A stretch of DNA of 64,000 bases from Mesorhizobium loti (GCF_002858745.1 NZ_PJRO01000005.1:68865-132864), one strand, 5' to 3'; shown: positions 1 to 8,402, counted from the first letter of the stretch. Notes: a model not told the origin generated them from the letters alone. A program made the numbers and translations.

Positions 1-503
1 ATTCCGCCGTTTTGGTGCGTCCTTCGAGGCTCGCCCGGCAACGGCTCGGCTGTGCTTTCAGTTGGCGTGCGGGCGAGCACCTCAGGATGAGGACCGCTGG
101 CGCGAACTCTCTCTATTCTGAGGCGTTTCAGCATGAAGAGCCAAGGCACAACGGCCCTCATCCTGAGGTGCTCGCAAAGCGAGCCTCGAAGGACGCACCT
201 GCAATCCCGCCGTTTTGGTGCGTCCTTCGAGGCTCGCCCGGCAAGGGACCGGGCCGTGCTTTCAGTCGACGTGCGGGCGAGCACCTCAGGATGAGGGGCG
301 TTGGGTGAAACGGCGCTCAATATCTGAGACGTTCCAGAATTTTCGCTCGAAAGGCACGACGCCCCTCATCCTGAGGTGCTCGCGAAGCGAGCTTCGAAGG
401 ACGCACATCTGTTCGCAATCTCCCCGGTCTAAACAAGGATGAGGACTGTCGAGCAAAGGTCCTTCCATTCTGAAGCGCGGGGGAATGGCTCGCTCATCCT
501 GAG
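1..503. repeat. Cluster of dispersed palindromic intergenic repeats
   Basis: This gene-free stretch is made of alternating forward and reverse copies of one repeat. Forward copies (about 9-100 and 213-303) begin with GGTGCGTCCTTCGAGGCTCG and end with GAGCACCTCAGGATGAGG. Reverse copies (about 147-201 and 356-408) read CCTCATCCTGAGGTGCTCGC then AAGCGAGCCTCGAAGGACGC. The compact copies fold on an inner palindrome (GCTCGC/GCGAGC). A fragment at 493-503 reaches into the stop codon of the sigma-factor gene. The same family recurs near 1.7-2.0, 24.6-24.9 and 36.7-36.9 kb. Reading frames through it (VRPSRLAR, LRMRT) repeat in every copy and are not genes. Confidence 0.9.
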
Positions 504-1546
504 TAACTGCAAAAGCCGAAACGCTCCTGGTCAAATTCCGCGCGCATGCCGAACCGGCGGCAGACCGTCGGGTCGATAAAGCTGTCGATGGCGGCGATGT
601 GGCCGTTGGCGACGCTGAGCAGCACGACGCCGCCCGGCCGGAAGCGGTCGTCACCGGTCTGCCTGATGTAGCAGGCGAAGCCGGGCTGGCCGTTGCCGCG
701 CAGCGGCTCCAGCCGCCAGGGCGTCTGGAACACGCGCTCGCTGAAGAATTTTTCGACAAATGCGCGGCCATTGAACCAGGCCGGCAGCGGCGGCATGGTG
801 AAGCGGACATCGTCGGTCAAAAGCTCGACCATGGCCGCGATGTCGCGGCTTTCCCAGGCGCAGACGAAGGCGTGCAGTAACCGTTCGAGTCCTTGCGCAT
901 CGACGGGCTTCATCTCGCCGGCGGTGGTCCTGGCCCGCATCGTCTGCCGGGAGCGCTGCAGTGCGCTGTTGGCCGAGGCCATGCTGGTTCCAAGCATGTC
1001 GGCCGTCTCGGCGGCCGAGTAGCCAAGCACCTCGCGCAGCAGCAGCACGGCGCGCTGCAGGCCGGGCAGGTGCTGCAGCATCGCAACGAAGCCAAGCCCG
1101 ATGGATTCGCGACGCAGCAGGATTGCCGACGGATCGTCATCGTCCGCAAGTTCGCCATCCGGCAGCGGTTCCAGCCACACCGGTCCTTCCACCGGCTCGC
1201 CCAGTTCGGCCGTGGAGGGAAGTGGTGCGGCGCGATCGCCTGACGTGAGACGCCGGGGGCGCTTCGCAATCATGCGCAGGCAGATGCGGGTGGCGATGCT
1301 GGTGAGCCAGGTGCGCAGCGAACTGCGCGCCTCGAAAGAGCCGAGGCCACGCCATGCGGCGAGCAACGTCTCCTGCAGGGCATCGTCGGCATCGAAAGGC
1401 GAGCCGAGCATGCGGTAGCAATGCGTGTGCAGCAGCTTGCGATAGGGCTTCACGAGTTGTTCGAATGCCGAAGCATCACCCGCGCTTGCCTGCCGGAGCC
1501 ATTCGCTTTCGCTGGCAGGTTTCCTGGCTGCAACCTGTTGTGACAT
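494..1546 (-). CDS. ECF RNA polymerase sigma factor with C-terminal SnoaL-like domain
   Basis: 350 aa. Residues about 15-85 hold sigma region 2 (YRMLGSPFDADDALQETLLA) and about 150-205 hold region 4 with its helix-turn-helix (LGYSAAETADMLGTSMASAN). The last ~130 residues form a SnoaL-like module (VCAWESRDIAAMVELLTDDV; MPPLPAWFNGRAF), the layout of the SigG-like/TIGR02960 group of ECF factors, which carry a fused domain in place of a classic anti-sigma partner. No anti-sigma gene is adjacent. An open frame continues upstream to 1777, but the ATG at 1546 begins where sigma homology starts, and the extension is basic, repeat-derived sequence. The stop codon lies inside a copy of the intergenic repeat. 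Targets cannot be read from the sequence. Confidence 0.88.
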   Translation of the reverse strand: MSQQVAARKPASESEWLRQASAGDASAFEQLVKPYRKLLHTHCYRMLGSPFDADDALQETLLAAWRGLGSFEARSSLRTWLTSIATRICLRMIAKRPRRLTSGDRAAPLPSTAELGEPVEGPVWLEPLPDGELADDDDPSAILLRRESIGLGFVAMLQHLPGLQRAVLLLREVLGYSAAETADMLGTSMASANSALQRSRQTMRARTTAGEMKPVDAQGLERLLHAFVCAWESRDIAAMVELLTDDVRFTMPPLPAWFNGRAFVEKFFSERVFQTPWRLEPLRGNGQPGFACYIRQTGDDRFRPGGVVLLSVANGHIAAIDSFIDPTVCRRFGMRAEFDQERFGFCSYSG

Positions 1547-1727
1547 GTCGAAAACCGTGAGTTGGTCTGCCCAGATTGTCCGCTCTCTGAGCGGTACCTT
1601 ATTCGGGACCTTCGCTGCCGGAAAGCGCCACCCTGCCAGCAGGGTAATCGCATAGAGCGCCAAGGCCCTCTCCGTCTCGCCCTGAGCCACCTCTCCCCCA
1701 TTCCATCTACGGGATGCACACCTCTTT

Positions 1728-1975
1728 TGGTGCGTCCTTCGAGGCTCGCCCGGTTGAGTTTGCGCCCTATTTTCCAATGTGTCGCGGGCTCGCGCCTCAG
1801 GATGAGGACCGTTGTAGAGCTCGGCCCAAATTCAAAGACGTCTTCTCGTTTCGAAGCGGCGCGACCGCCCTCATCCATGAGGACCGTTGTAAAGCTCGGC
1901 CCAAATTCAAAGACGTCTTCCCGTTTCGAAGCGGCACGACCGTCCTCATCCTGAGGCGCGAGCCCGCACAACACT
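1728..1975. repeat. Repeat block with inverted ends
   Basis: Between the sigma factor and the TetR gene. A forward repeat copy starts at about 1730 (GGTGCGTCCTTCGAGGCTCG) and ends near 1806 with a CGGGCTCGCGCCTCAGGATG arm. The exact inverse of that arm (CATCCTGAGGCGCGAGCCCG) follows at about 1947-1968. The two arms bracket the tandem duplication at 1802-1951. The rest of 1547-2283 holds GC-rich hairpins (for example GGCGGCTTCGCCGCC near 2086) and the promoter region of the TetR gene; I see no gene in it. Confidence 0.8.
1802..1951. repeat. 75-bp imperfect tandem duplication
   Basis: Two head-to-tail copies, 1802-1876 and 1877-1951, differ at about four positions. Each begins ATGAGGACCGTTGTA and ends CCTCATCC, so each unit starts and ends in parts of the dispersed repeat. 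The unit interior (AAATTCAAAGACGTCTTC, containing the palindrome GAAGACGTCTTC-like core) is not seen elsewhere in the window. Confidence 0.9.
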
Positions 1976-2283
1976 GGAAAGATGGCGAAACCCGAAGCGG
2001 GCGAGGAACCCAAGCTGGAGAAGCGCCGGAGTTGCAACCGCAGTTCCTCGCCCCTGCCGTAGGCGGGGGAGAGGTGGCGCCTACGGCGGCTTCGCCGCCG
2101 GAGAAGCGGCGACGGAGAGGGGGCTTTTCGCGCCATACGCGATCGCCCTGGGGGCGAGGGTGACTCAACGATCAACGGTGCGTGGAAGCGGTGCCAGGAT
2201 CGGAAGACGCCGCAGCGCGCGCTTGTGATCTCCCGGCAATCTCGCTATAAATGAGACAGGTCTGTATCACTTAAGGTTTTGCC

Positions 2284-2868
2284 ATGCCGCTGCGCGCGGA
2301 TGCCGCTGAAAAGCGCCAACACATCGTTGAAATGGCCTATCGCCTTTTCAAGCGCGACGGCTTTCACGCCACCGGCATCGACAGGATCATTGCCGAGGCC
2401 GGCGTCGCCAAGATGACGATGTATCGGCACTTCCCGAGCAAGAACGGGCTGATCGTCGATGTTTTGAATTGGCGGGCGGAGCGCTTCAGGCGACAGCTCG
2501 ACCAGATCGCCGGGGCGGCAACGACGCCGGGCGGGAAGATCGCGGCGATTTTCGACTGGCACGAACGCTGGTTCGAGAGCCCGGATTTTCAAGGCTGTCT
2601 GTTCCAGCATGCCCTGGCCGAATTCGGAGAGCCGACCCATGCCGTATTCGAGGCAGCCGCGCGGCAAAAGCGCGACCTGCAACAGCGGATGCGGGATATT
2701 CTGGCGCACACTCTCCCGGCCGATCGGGCCGAAGCCATCGCCACGACCCTGTCCACGCTGATCGAGGGTGCGACCTTCCTCGCCGAGATAGGACAAGGCA
2801 AAACAGCAATCATCGGCGCGCGGAAGGCGGCGGCCGATATTCTGGCGTCGGCGGGACGGTCTCGATGA
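2284..2868 (+). CDS. TetR/AcrR family transcriptional regulator
   Basis: 194 aa. The N-terminal DNA-binding domain (residues about 10-56) is clear: EMAYRLFKRDGFHATGIDRI, then the recognition helix AKMTMYRHFPSKNGLI. The C-terminal part is a helical ligand-binding domain (FDWHERWFESPDFQGCLFQH). The stop codon overlaps the start of the next gene (ATGA at 2865-2868), so the regulator and the downstream exporter are translationally coupled. This suggests the regulator controls its own operon and senses a substrate of the exporter. The inducer is unknown. A predicted promoter would lie in the AT-richer stretch around 2240-2280. Confidence 0.93.
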   Translation: MPLRADAAEKRQHIVEMAYRLFKRDGFHATGIDRIIAEAGVAKMTMYRHFPSKNGLIVDVLNWRAERFRRQLDQIAGAATTPGGKIAAIFDWHERWFESPDFQGCLFQHALAEFGEPTHAVFEAAARQKRDLQQRMRDILAHTLPADRAEAIATTLSTLIEGATFLAEIGQGKTAIIGARKAAADILASAGRSR

Positions 2869-3695
2869 GCGCGCTTGTGGTCAGCCTGGCGCTGTTCGCC
2901 GCCATCTTGCACGCAACATGGAATGCCTTTCTGCGCAGCGGCGGTGACCGGCTCTGGACCGTGACCGTCATGAGCTTCGCCAGCACGGTCTTCGCGCTGC
3001 CGTTTGTATTCATCTACCCCCTGCCACCGTGGGGAGCCTGGCTCTACATCGTTCTGTCGGCCGGCCTCCAGGTCGGATACAGCGTTTTCCTCGTCGCAGC
3101 CTACCGCAACGGCGAGCTGGGTCAGGTCTATCCGATCGTGCGCGGAACCGTGCCGTTGCTGGTGACGCTCGGCGCGTTCATCATCACCGGCGACAGGCTC
3201 AATCCCCACCAGATTGCCGGTGTCGTGCTTGTTGCCTTGGGCATCATGAGCCTGGCGCTTGGCAAAGGGCGGGCCTCCATTTCGTCCATCCTGTTCGCGC
3301 TGGCGACCGGCGCGATCATCGCCGCCTATGCGACCGTCGATTCCATAGGGGTGAGGCAGGCCGGACAAAGCGGCGCCTACACAGCCTGGGTGCTTGTGCT
3401 CTATGGGCTGCTCCTGCCAGCCGTGTTCGTTGCCCGGCGCCGGCGGCTGGCCGTCGATTTCGGTTCCCACGATACGTGGAAGGCGCTCGCCGGCGGGCTT
3501 GTCGCGATGGTCGCCTATGGCGTCGTGGTCGCGGCCTTCGCGCTGGGGCCGGCCGGCCCCATCACGGCGCTGAGGGAGACAAGCGTTGTGTTCGCTGCTC
3601 TGATCGGCTGGACGTTTCTTGGCGAAACCCTGACCACCCGTCGTATCCTTGCCTGTGTCATCGTTGCAGCCGGTGCGATCCTGCTTGGATATTGA
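2865..3695 (+). CDS. EamA/DMT-superfamily transporter
   Basis: 276 aa. About ten hydrophobic segments arranged as two five-helix EamA repeats, the usual drug/metabolite exporter layout; the first repeat opens LVVSLALFAAILHATWNAFL and the second includes ALRETSVVFAALIGWTFLGE, the conserved end-of-repeat motif. Starts at the ATG overlapping the TetR stop. An upstream extension of the open frame to 2469 runs antisense-like through tetR and is not used. Substrate unknown; amino acids, metabolites or drugs are all possible for this family. Confidence 0.9.
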   Translation: MSALVVSLALFAAILHATWNAFLRSGGDRLWTVTVMSFASTVFALPFVFIYPLPPWGAWLYIVLSAGLQVGYSVFLVAAYRNGELGQVYPIVRGTVPLLVTLGAFIITGDRLNPHQIAGVVLVALGIMSLALGKGRASISSILFALATGAIIAAYATVDSIGVRQAGQSGAYTAWVLVLYGLLLPAVFVARRRRLAVDFGSHDTWKALAGGLVAMVAYGVVVAAFALGPAGPITALRETSVVFAALIGWTFLGETLTTRRILACVIVAAGAILLGY

Positions 3696-3723
3696 ACCCT
3701 GTCGCGAAACCCGCCTGTTCAGG

Positions 3724-4782
3724 TCAATCGCATGTCTTCGCAGTCTCAAGCGCTTTGGCTCGGGCAGGCTTGGGCAGGTCCGCGATCCGTTGGACGGCAG
3801 CGTAGAACCTTGGATAGTCGCCGGAGCACAGGTCGAACAGCCGAAGAAACGTCGGAACCTGCTCGCCGTAGACGGCGGTCGCGGCGAGTTTCGCGTTGTT
3901 GATCGGCGCTTTGAACCAGGCGTCGTATCCCCGGTACCCCACCCAGCGCCTGTCACGCATGAGCCGGTAGCGGGCCCGCAGCCTTTCGATCGTGGCTGCC
4001 TTGGCGGCCGCCATCTGCTCCGGGGTTCGGGAGCTTTGATAGACCTGTTGCAATTCGTCCCGGGTTTTCGCCAGCAGCCCAAGAAAATCGGCCCGGCGCC
4101 TGCGATCGGCTTCGTAGCGGCGCAGGCCGGCGAGATCGCCACGCGCGCGCAGCCATTTCCGCACCCCGCTGGTTTCGACGGCAACGGCGAAGGCCTCGTT
4201 GAACGCGGAGTCGCCATTCACATAGACGCGCTGATGCGCCAGCTCGTGAAAGACAAGGCTTGCCAGATATGTGTCGTCCTGGCCCAGCATGGTCGAGAGC
4301 AGCGGGTCGCTGGACCAGCCCAGCGTCGAATAGGCGGTGATGCCGGTGCCGTAGACGTCCAGCCCCTCCCGCCGCAGTTCGTCCGCGGTTTCAGCCGCGG
4401 CTTTCCGGTCGAAATAGCCCTTGTAGGGAACACAGCCGAAAACCGGAAAACACCAGGTTCGCGGCGTCAGCGAGAATTGCGGCGCGGCGAAAACCGCCCA
4501 GGTCACGGCCTCGCGGCCGATGTCGACATAGCTGCGGTAGCTGCTGTTGTCGGGCAGTGCCAGTTCGTCCGTCGCGTACCGCCTGATCGCGCTTGCCGAG
4601 GCCAGCCTGGCGCGCAGTGCCTGCGGCGTCGCGGGATCCCGGATCAGCCTGCCGACATTTTTCCGCGCGGCCATGATCTCGACATGGCCTTCCAGCGATT
4701 TCGCGTAATAGGAAAGGCTCGTGCAGCCGGCCACGCCGGACGCCATGATCACCGCCACCAGCAATCGAAAAACGCGCTTCAC
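3724..4782 (-). CDS. Putative zinc aminopeptidase, lipoprotein
   Basis: 352 aa. The N-terminus is a lipoprotein signal (RLLVAVIMASGVAGC) with Cys20 as the predicted lipidation site, so the protein should be anchored in the envelope. Residues 179-184 are HELAHQ, a zincin zinc-binding motif, followed by NEAFA with Glu196 as a probable third ligand. This matches the family annotated as predicted aminopeptidases (Pfam Aminopep, PF10023). Convergent with the EamA gene and separated from it by under 30 bp. Enzymatic activity and substrate are inferred from the family only. Confidence 0.85.
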   Translation of the reverse strand: MKRVFRLLVAVIMASGVAGCTSLSYYAKSLEGHVEIMAARKNVGRLIRDPATPQALRARLASASAIRRYATDELALPDNSSYRSYVDIGREAVTWAVFAAPQFSLTPRTWCFPVFGCVPYKGYFDRKAAAETADELRREGLDVYGTGITAYSTLGWSSDPLLSTMLGQDDTYLASLVFHELAHQRVYVNGDSAFNEAFAVAVETSGVRKWLRARGDLAGLRRYEADRRRRADFLGLLAKTRDELQQVYQSSRTPEQMAAAKAATIERLRARYRLMRDRRWVGYRGYDAWFKAPINNAKLAATAVYGEQVPTFLRLFDLCSGDYPRFYAAVQRIADLPKPARAKALETAKTCD

Positions 4783-4919
4783 GGCCGCCCCGCCATGTTC
4801 TACCCGTCTGGTCTCAAACAGGCGCGGCGATTTTCGTCAAGGCCTGGAAGGCCCACTTAACAGGAACCCCATCCTCGCCACCGCGTTCGACCTGCAGCAC
4901 CTCATGGAGGAACTGCAAG

Positions 4920-5336
4920 ATGAACATCGCACCGCAACTGGCGTTTTCGGGTGAGTGCCGGCAGGCGTTCGAATTCTATGCCCGGCTGATGGGCGGCATC
5001 GTCACGGTGATGAACACGTTCGGCGGCAACGAGGGCAAGGCTTTGCCGCCGGGCTCGACGGCGGCCGCTGCCGATCAGGTCCGCTTCGCCGAGATCAGCC
5101 TTGGCCATTCCGTGCTGCGGGGCAACGACGTGCCCGCCGACCAGTACACGCCGATGCAGGGTTTCAACGTCTCGCTGCACATCGAAGGGGCCAATGAGGC
5201 GCGCCGGATCTTCGAGGCGCTGAGCGAAGGCGGTACCGTCACCACGCCGCTGACCAAGGTCGACTGGGCCGACCAGTTCGGCATGGTCACCGACCGGTTC
5301 GGCGTGCCCTGGCTGGTGCTGGCGGTGAAGGGGTAG
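4920..5336 (+). CDS. VOC family protein, PhnB-like
   Basis: 138 aa, one glyoxalase/bleomycin-resistance-type fold. It opens MNIAPQLAFSGECRQAFEFY and ends DRFGVPWLVLAV, both typical of PhnB-like vicinal-oxygen-chelate proteins. A strong ribosome-binding site (GGAGGA, about 4906) precedes the ATG. The reaction is unknown; many members of this subgroup have no assigned substrate. It stands alone: the downstream repeat at 5457-5550 has a hairpin that could end transcription. Confidence 0.88.
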   Translation: MNIAPQLAFSGECRQAFEFYARLMGGIVTVMNTFGGNEGKALPPGSTAAAADQVRFAEISLGHSVLRGNDVPADQYTPMQGFNVSLHIEGANEARRIFEALSEGGTVTTPLTKVDWADQFGMVTDRFGVPWLVLAVKG

Positions 5337-5456
5337 GGCACCTCTGAAACAATGACCGTGGGATTACACTTCATGAGCCGGCACGAAAGCCTGCTGATGG
5401 CAGACCATGTCAGTTGAAAGGCGCTTCGGTTCCGTGACAGAGTTCCGGTCGCAGTT

Positions 5457-5550
5457 GGAGCGTTTCCGTGTTCACGCAAACGCGGAAACGCTCCAACTCT
5501 TTGTTTTCACGCAATTGCGGGCGGAAAAGCGGTTTTCCTGGACTTGCTCC
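5457..5550. repeat. Dispersed hairpin repeat, copy 1 (partner at 38928)
   Basis: Begins with an inverted repeat, GGAGCGTTTCCG ... CGGAAACGCTCC, followed by AACTCTTTGTTTT, a conserved GCAATT(G/C)CGG(G/A)CGGAAA block and ends TTTTCCTGGA(C/A)TTGCTC. A clearly related copy is at 38928-39029 in the same orientation. The first hairpin followed by a T-rich run resembles a terminator for the VOC gene. Both copies precede methyltransferase genes. Confidence 0.8.
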
Positions 5551-5627
5551 TGCGGCGACAGGTGAGCGCCGCTCCGGTCCCATCTTCCGGGGCTGCTTCA
5601 GGATCGGGCCGCGCAGAGGGATGTGAC

Positions 5628-6614
5628 ATGGTGGATTTTGACCGGATCGACAAACTGATCGCGGCAGTGCCGCCCGCCTTGGCGCTGCGCGCCGGGCTGG
5701 AGCTTGGCATTTTCACGCAGCTCGGCGGCGGCGCGCAGACGGCCGACAGCCTTGGCGCCGCGCTCGAAGTCGATCCCGATCGCCTGTCGCGGCTGCTCTA
5801 CGCGCTCGCCAGCATCGGTCTTCTCGAAGTGGAGGCCGGTCGATTTCGCAACGGCGCCGAAGCGTCGGCCTTTCTCGACGCATCCAAGCCGACCTATCGC
5901 GGCGGCGATCATGCGCTGCTGCGCGAGCTCTGGGGTGCCGACCTCTTGACCGCGGACTCGCTGCGCCAGAACCGGCCGGCCGCGCTGCACGATTTTTCCG
6001 AAGCGGGGCCCAAGGAGGCGGCCGCCTTCAGCCGCATGCTCGCCCCGGGCGGGGTGATCTTCGGCCGGCATCTGGCGCAGGCCATGGACCTTTCGGCGAC
6101 CGGTTCGGTGATCGACATCGGCGGCGGCGCCGGCACCATTCTCGTCGGGCTGCGCGAGCGCTGGCCGCAGCTTGCGGCGACGCTGATGGAACTGCCGACG
6201 GTCGCGGCGGTCGCCCCCGATATCCTGTCGGAATACGGTGCCGGCGACGTGGTTGTCGAAGAGGGGGACATAACGGTCGCGCCATCGACCGGCCGGCACG
6301 ATCTGGCGATCCTCAAGGCCGTCGTCCAGGTCCTGCCGCCGGACAAGGCACGCAGCGCGATCCTGAACGCGGCGCGTTGCCTCACACCCGGAGGCGAGAT
6401 CGCCATCGCGGGCTGGGGTGTCGTCGATGACGACCGCCTCGGCCCGCCTGAGGGCGTCTTTCTCAATCTCACCTTCCTGAACCTCTATCGCCACGGCGAA
6501 TCCTACACGGAAGGCCAGTATCGCGCGTGGATGACCGAAGCCGGGTTCCGCGACATCTCCAGGTCGTCCCTGACGGACGGCTGCACGCTGTTCCGTGCGC
6601 GCCTGGCGGAGTGA
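5628..6614 (+). CDS. SAM-dependent O-methyltransferase, acetylserotonin-OMT-like
   Basis: 328 aa. The N-terminal ~90 residues are a winged-helix dimerisation domain (LALRAGLELGIFTQLGGGAQ; LSRLLYALASIGLLE). The methyltransferase fold follows, with the SAM-binding motif DIGGGAG at about 163-169 and the late motif GGEIAIAGWGVVDDDR. This is the bacterial counterpart of plant-type O-methyltransferases acting on small phenolic or polyketide-like compounds. I chose the ATG at 5628 because an AGAGGGA ribosome-binding site precedes it and homology begins there; the frame is open from 5544. The acceptor is unknown. Confidence 0.85.
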   Translation: MVDFDRIDKLIAAVPPALALRAGLELGIFTQLGGGAQTADSLGAALEVDPDRLSRLLYALASIGLLEVEAGRFRNGAEASAFLDASKPTYRGGDHALLRELWGADLLTADSLRQNRPAALHDFSEAGPKEAAAFSRMLAPGGVIFGRHLAQAMDLSATGSVIDIGGGAGTILVGLRERWPQLAATLMELPTVAAVAPDILSEYGAGDVVVEEGDITVAPSTGRHDLAILKAVVQVLPPDKARSAILNAARCLTPGGEIAIAGWGVVDDDRLGPPEGVFLNLTFLNLYRHGESYTEGQYRAWMTEAGFRDISRSSLTDGCTLFRARLAE

Positions 6615-6631
6615 TCTGCCGCGTTCCTGCA

Positions 6632-6725
6632 TGGATCCCCGGCACGCTCCAGTCGCTACGCTCCCTCCGAGGTCGAGGATGACGAGGAGAGGGGCGTGTC
6701 AGCCAATCTCCAACGTTGGCGATGA
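6632..6725. repeat. Dispersed repeat family B, copy 1
   Basis: Starts GGATCCCCGGCAC, continues through a hairpin region rich in GCTCC/CGGAG and GAGGATGACG, and ends with a CCAATCTCC...GTTGGCG block. The reverse-oriented copy at 25013-25125 shares both halves; a shorter inverted copy lies at 6783-6845. The region 6615-6955 holds no gene I can support. Confidence 0.75.
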
Positions 6726-6782
6726 AGCCGGCGGGAGCTGACGCACGGCCTACGCCGACAATGAGCATCGGCGCTCCATGCA

Positions 6783-6845
6783 GCCCGTCATCCTCGACCT
6801 CGGAGCGACCGCAGGGAGCGCAGAGTGTCGGGGATCCATGCCGGA
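6783..6845. repeat. Dispersed repeat family B, inverted short copy
   Basis: Reads GTCATCCTCGACCTCGGAGC ... GTGTCGGGGATCCATGC, the inverse of the first ~60 bp of the copy at 6632. Together they form a large inverted repeat around about 90 bp of unrelated sequence, downstream of both flanking genes. Confidence 0.75.
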
Positions 6846-6955
6846 ACGCCGACGAAGGCACAGCGGTCCAGGTCAACTTCCATGTCAGCCGGAAGCTCGC
6901 TCAGCCAGCGCCCTCCGCCGCGCCGGTCACTCCCCAACGCGGCGGAGGGAATGCA

Positions 6956-8176
6956 CTACACCACGATGAAATCCGAATTGATCAGCGCCAGGCCTGCCTC
7001 GAGCACGGCGAAATCGGTGAAGCCGCCGGCGGCGTCGCCATTGGCATCGTAGGTCAGATGGCCGGTGGTCGGGTCGTAGATGATGCGATCGTCGGCGTCG
7101 TGCGCCGCCGTGCCGATGTAGAAGGCGTCGTCGTCGAGCGTGCCGGGCGTGGCCAGCGCGGTGAACACGGCGTTGTCCAGATGGATCGTGTCGTCGGTTA
7201 CCGAGAAGTCGGCGAGCCTGTCGACATTGCTGCCAGGATTGAGCGCGGTGTTGAACATGAAGATGTCGTTGCCTGCCCCTCCGACCAGCGTGTCATTGCC
7301 GAAGCCGCCGGCAAGCGTGTCGTCGCCGGCGCGGCCATCCAGCCTGTTGGCGCCAACGTTGCCGGTCACGACGTTGTCGAGGTCGTTGCCGCTGCCGTTC
7401 AGATTGCCGCTGCCGGTCAAGGTCAGGTTCTCGATGTCGCCCTTGAAGATCGTCGTGTTCGAGAGCGAGACGGAATAGCCCGACCGCACGGTGTCGATAC
7501 CGTCCGGAGGGATTCCGCCATCGTCGGCTTCGTCGACGCGGTCCTCGATGCTGTCGATGGTGTAGGTGTCGTCGCCGGTGCCGCCCCACATCTTGTCGCC
7601 GCCGGCGCCGCCGTCGAGGACATCGTTGCCGTCGCCGCCATAGAGCTGGTCGCGTCCGCTGCCGCCGTCGAGCGTGTCGTTGCCGACTTCGCCTATCAGG
7701 TAGTCGTTGCCGCCGCCGCCGCGCAGCACATTGGCTGCTGCGCTGCCGACCATGGAATCGTTGAAAGCCGACCCGTCGACGTTTTCAATGCTCACATACG
7801 TATCCTGGGCCCTGTCGGGGTAATATTCCGGATCGCCAACACCGCGGCCCAGCTCGAGATTGAGAGATATGTACCCCGGCGCGTCGGCATAACTGACCGT
7901 GTCGAGACCGTCGCCGCCGTCGAGGTGGTCGCCGCCGAGGCCCGCATGAAGCGTGTCGTTGCCGGCTCCGCCATAAAGCTCATCGCGCCCGGCATCGCCC
8001 CACAGGCCGTCATTGCCGTCGTTGCCCTCGAGCCGGTCGTCGCCGGCGCCGCCCTGGATGACGTCGTCACCGCCGAAGCCGAAGAGACGGTCCTTGCCGC
8101 CAAAACCGAGGATCTGGTCGCGGCCGCTGGTGCCGTAGAGCTGGTCGTCTTTTTCAGTGCCGGGAATATAAGCCAT
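6956..8176 (-). CDS. RTX-type calcium-binding repeat protein, predicted type I secreted
   Basis: 406 aa, built almost entirely of nonapeptide RTX repeats of the GGxGxDxLx type (GGAGDDRLEG, GGDGNDVLDG, GGAGNDTLHA and many more), which bind calcium and fold outside the cell. There is no N-terminal signal peptide; the C-terminus is acidic and ends DFIVV, typical of the uncleaved C-terminal signal of type I secretion. The C-terminal section resembles the serralysin C-terminal module without a protease domain. The ATG at 8176 is preceded by AAGGAG about 12 bases upstream. No ABC exporter, membrane-fusion or outer-membrane factor gene is nearby, so it must use a secretion system encoded elsewhere. 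Confidence 0.9.
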   Translation of the reverse strand: MAYIPGTEKDDQLYGTSGRDQILGFGGKDRLFGFGGDDVIQGGAGDDRLEGNDGNDGLWGDAGRDELYGGAGNDTLHAGLGGDHLDGGDGLDTVSYADAPGYISLNLELGRGVGDPEYYPDRAQDTYVSIENVDGSAFNDSMVGSAAANVLRGGGGNDYLIGEVGNDTLDGGSGRDQLYGGDGNDVLDGGAGGDKMWGGTGDDTYTIDSIEDRVDEADDGGIPPDGIDTVRSGYSVSLSNTTIFKGDIENLTLTGSGNLNGSGNDLDNVVTGNVGANRLDGRAGDDTLAGGFGNDTLVGGAGNDIFMFNTALNPGSNVDRLADFSVTDDTIHLDNAVFTALATPGTLDDDAFYIGTAAHDADDRIIYDPTTGHLTYDANGDAAGGFTDFAVLEAGLALINSDFIVV

Positions 8177-8402
8177 GGTGGATCTCATCTCCTTGATAAG
8201 CCCCATAGCCCTGAAGCGGCTGCGCCGCCGGACACTCGAGCGGGTCAACGGTGAGTTGCCGTCCCATCGACCGCGAGAACGCTTTTCGCACCCCTCCAGT
8301 GTCGCCGGTCATGGTGCCATACGGAACTTGACCATTTTGTGACCCGCTGTGGACACCATCGGCTGGCGACGGAGGCTCCCGGTCGCCGCCGCAAGGCCAG
8401 GC

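Noticed and set aside
1..503. CRISPR array
   Set aside because: The repeats alternate in orientation, vary in spacing and have conserved rather than unique interiors; no cas gene is present.
1714..2175. Overlapping frames of 120-240 codons on both strands in the repeat block
   Set aside because: They are made of the tandem and dispersed repeats, which give the same peptides (RPSRLAR, ILRREPA) at every copy.
2589..4217. 542-codon minus-strand frame across the EamA and aminopeptidase genes
   Set aside because: Crosses two well-supported genes on different strands and has no recognisable domain.
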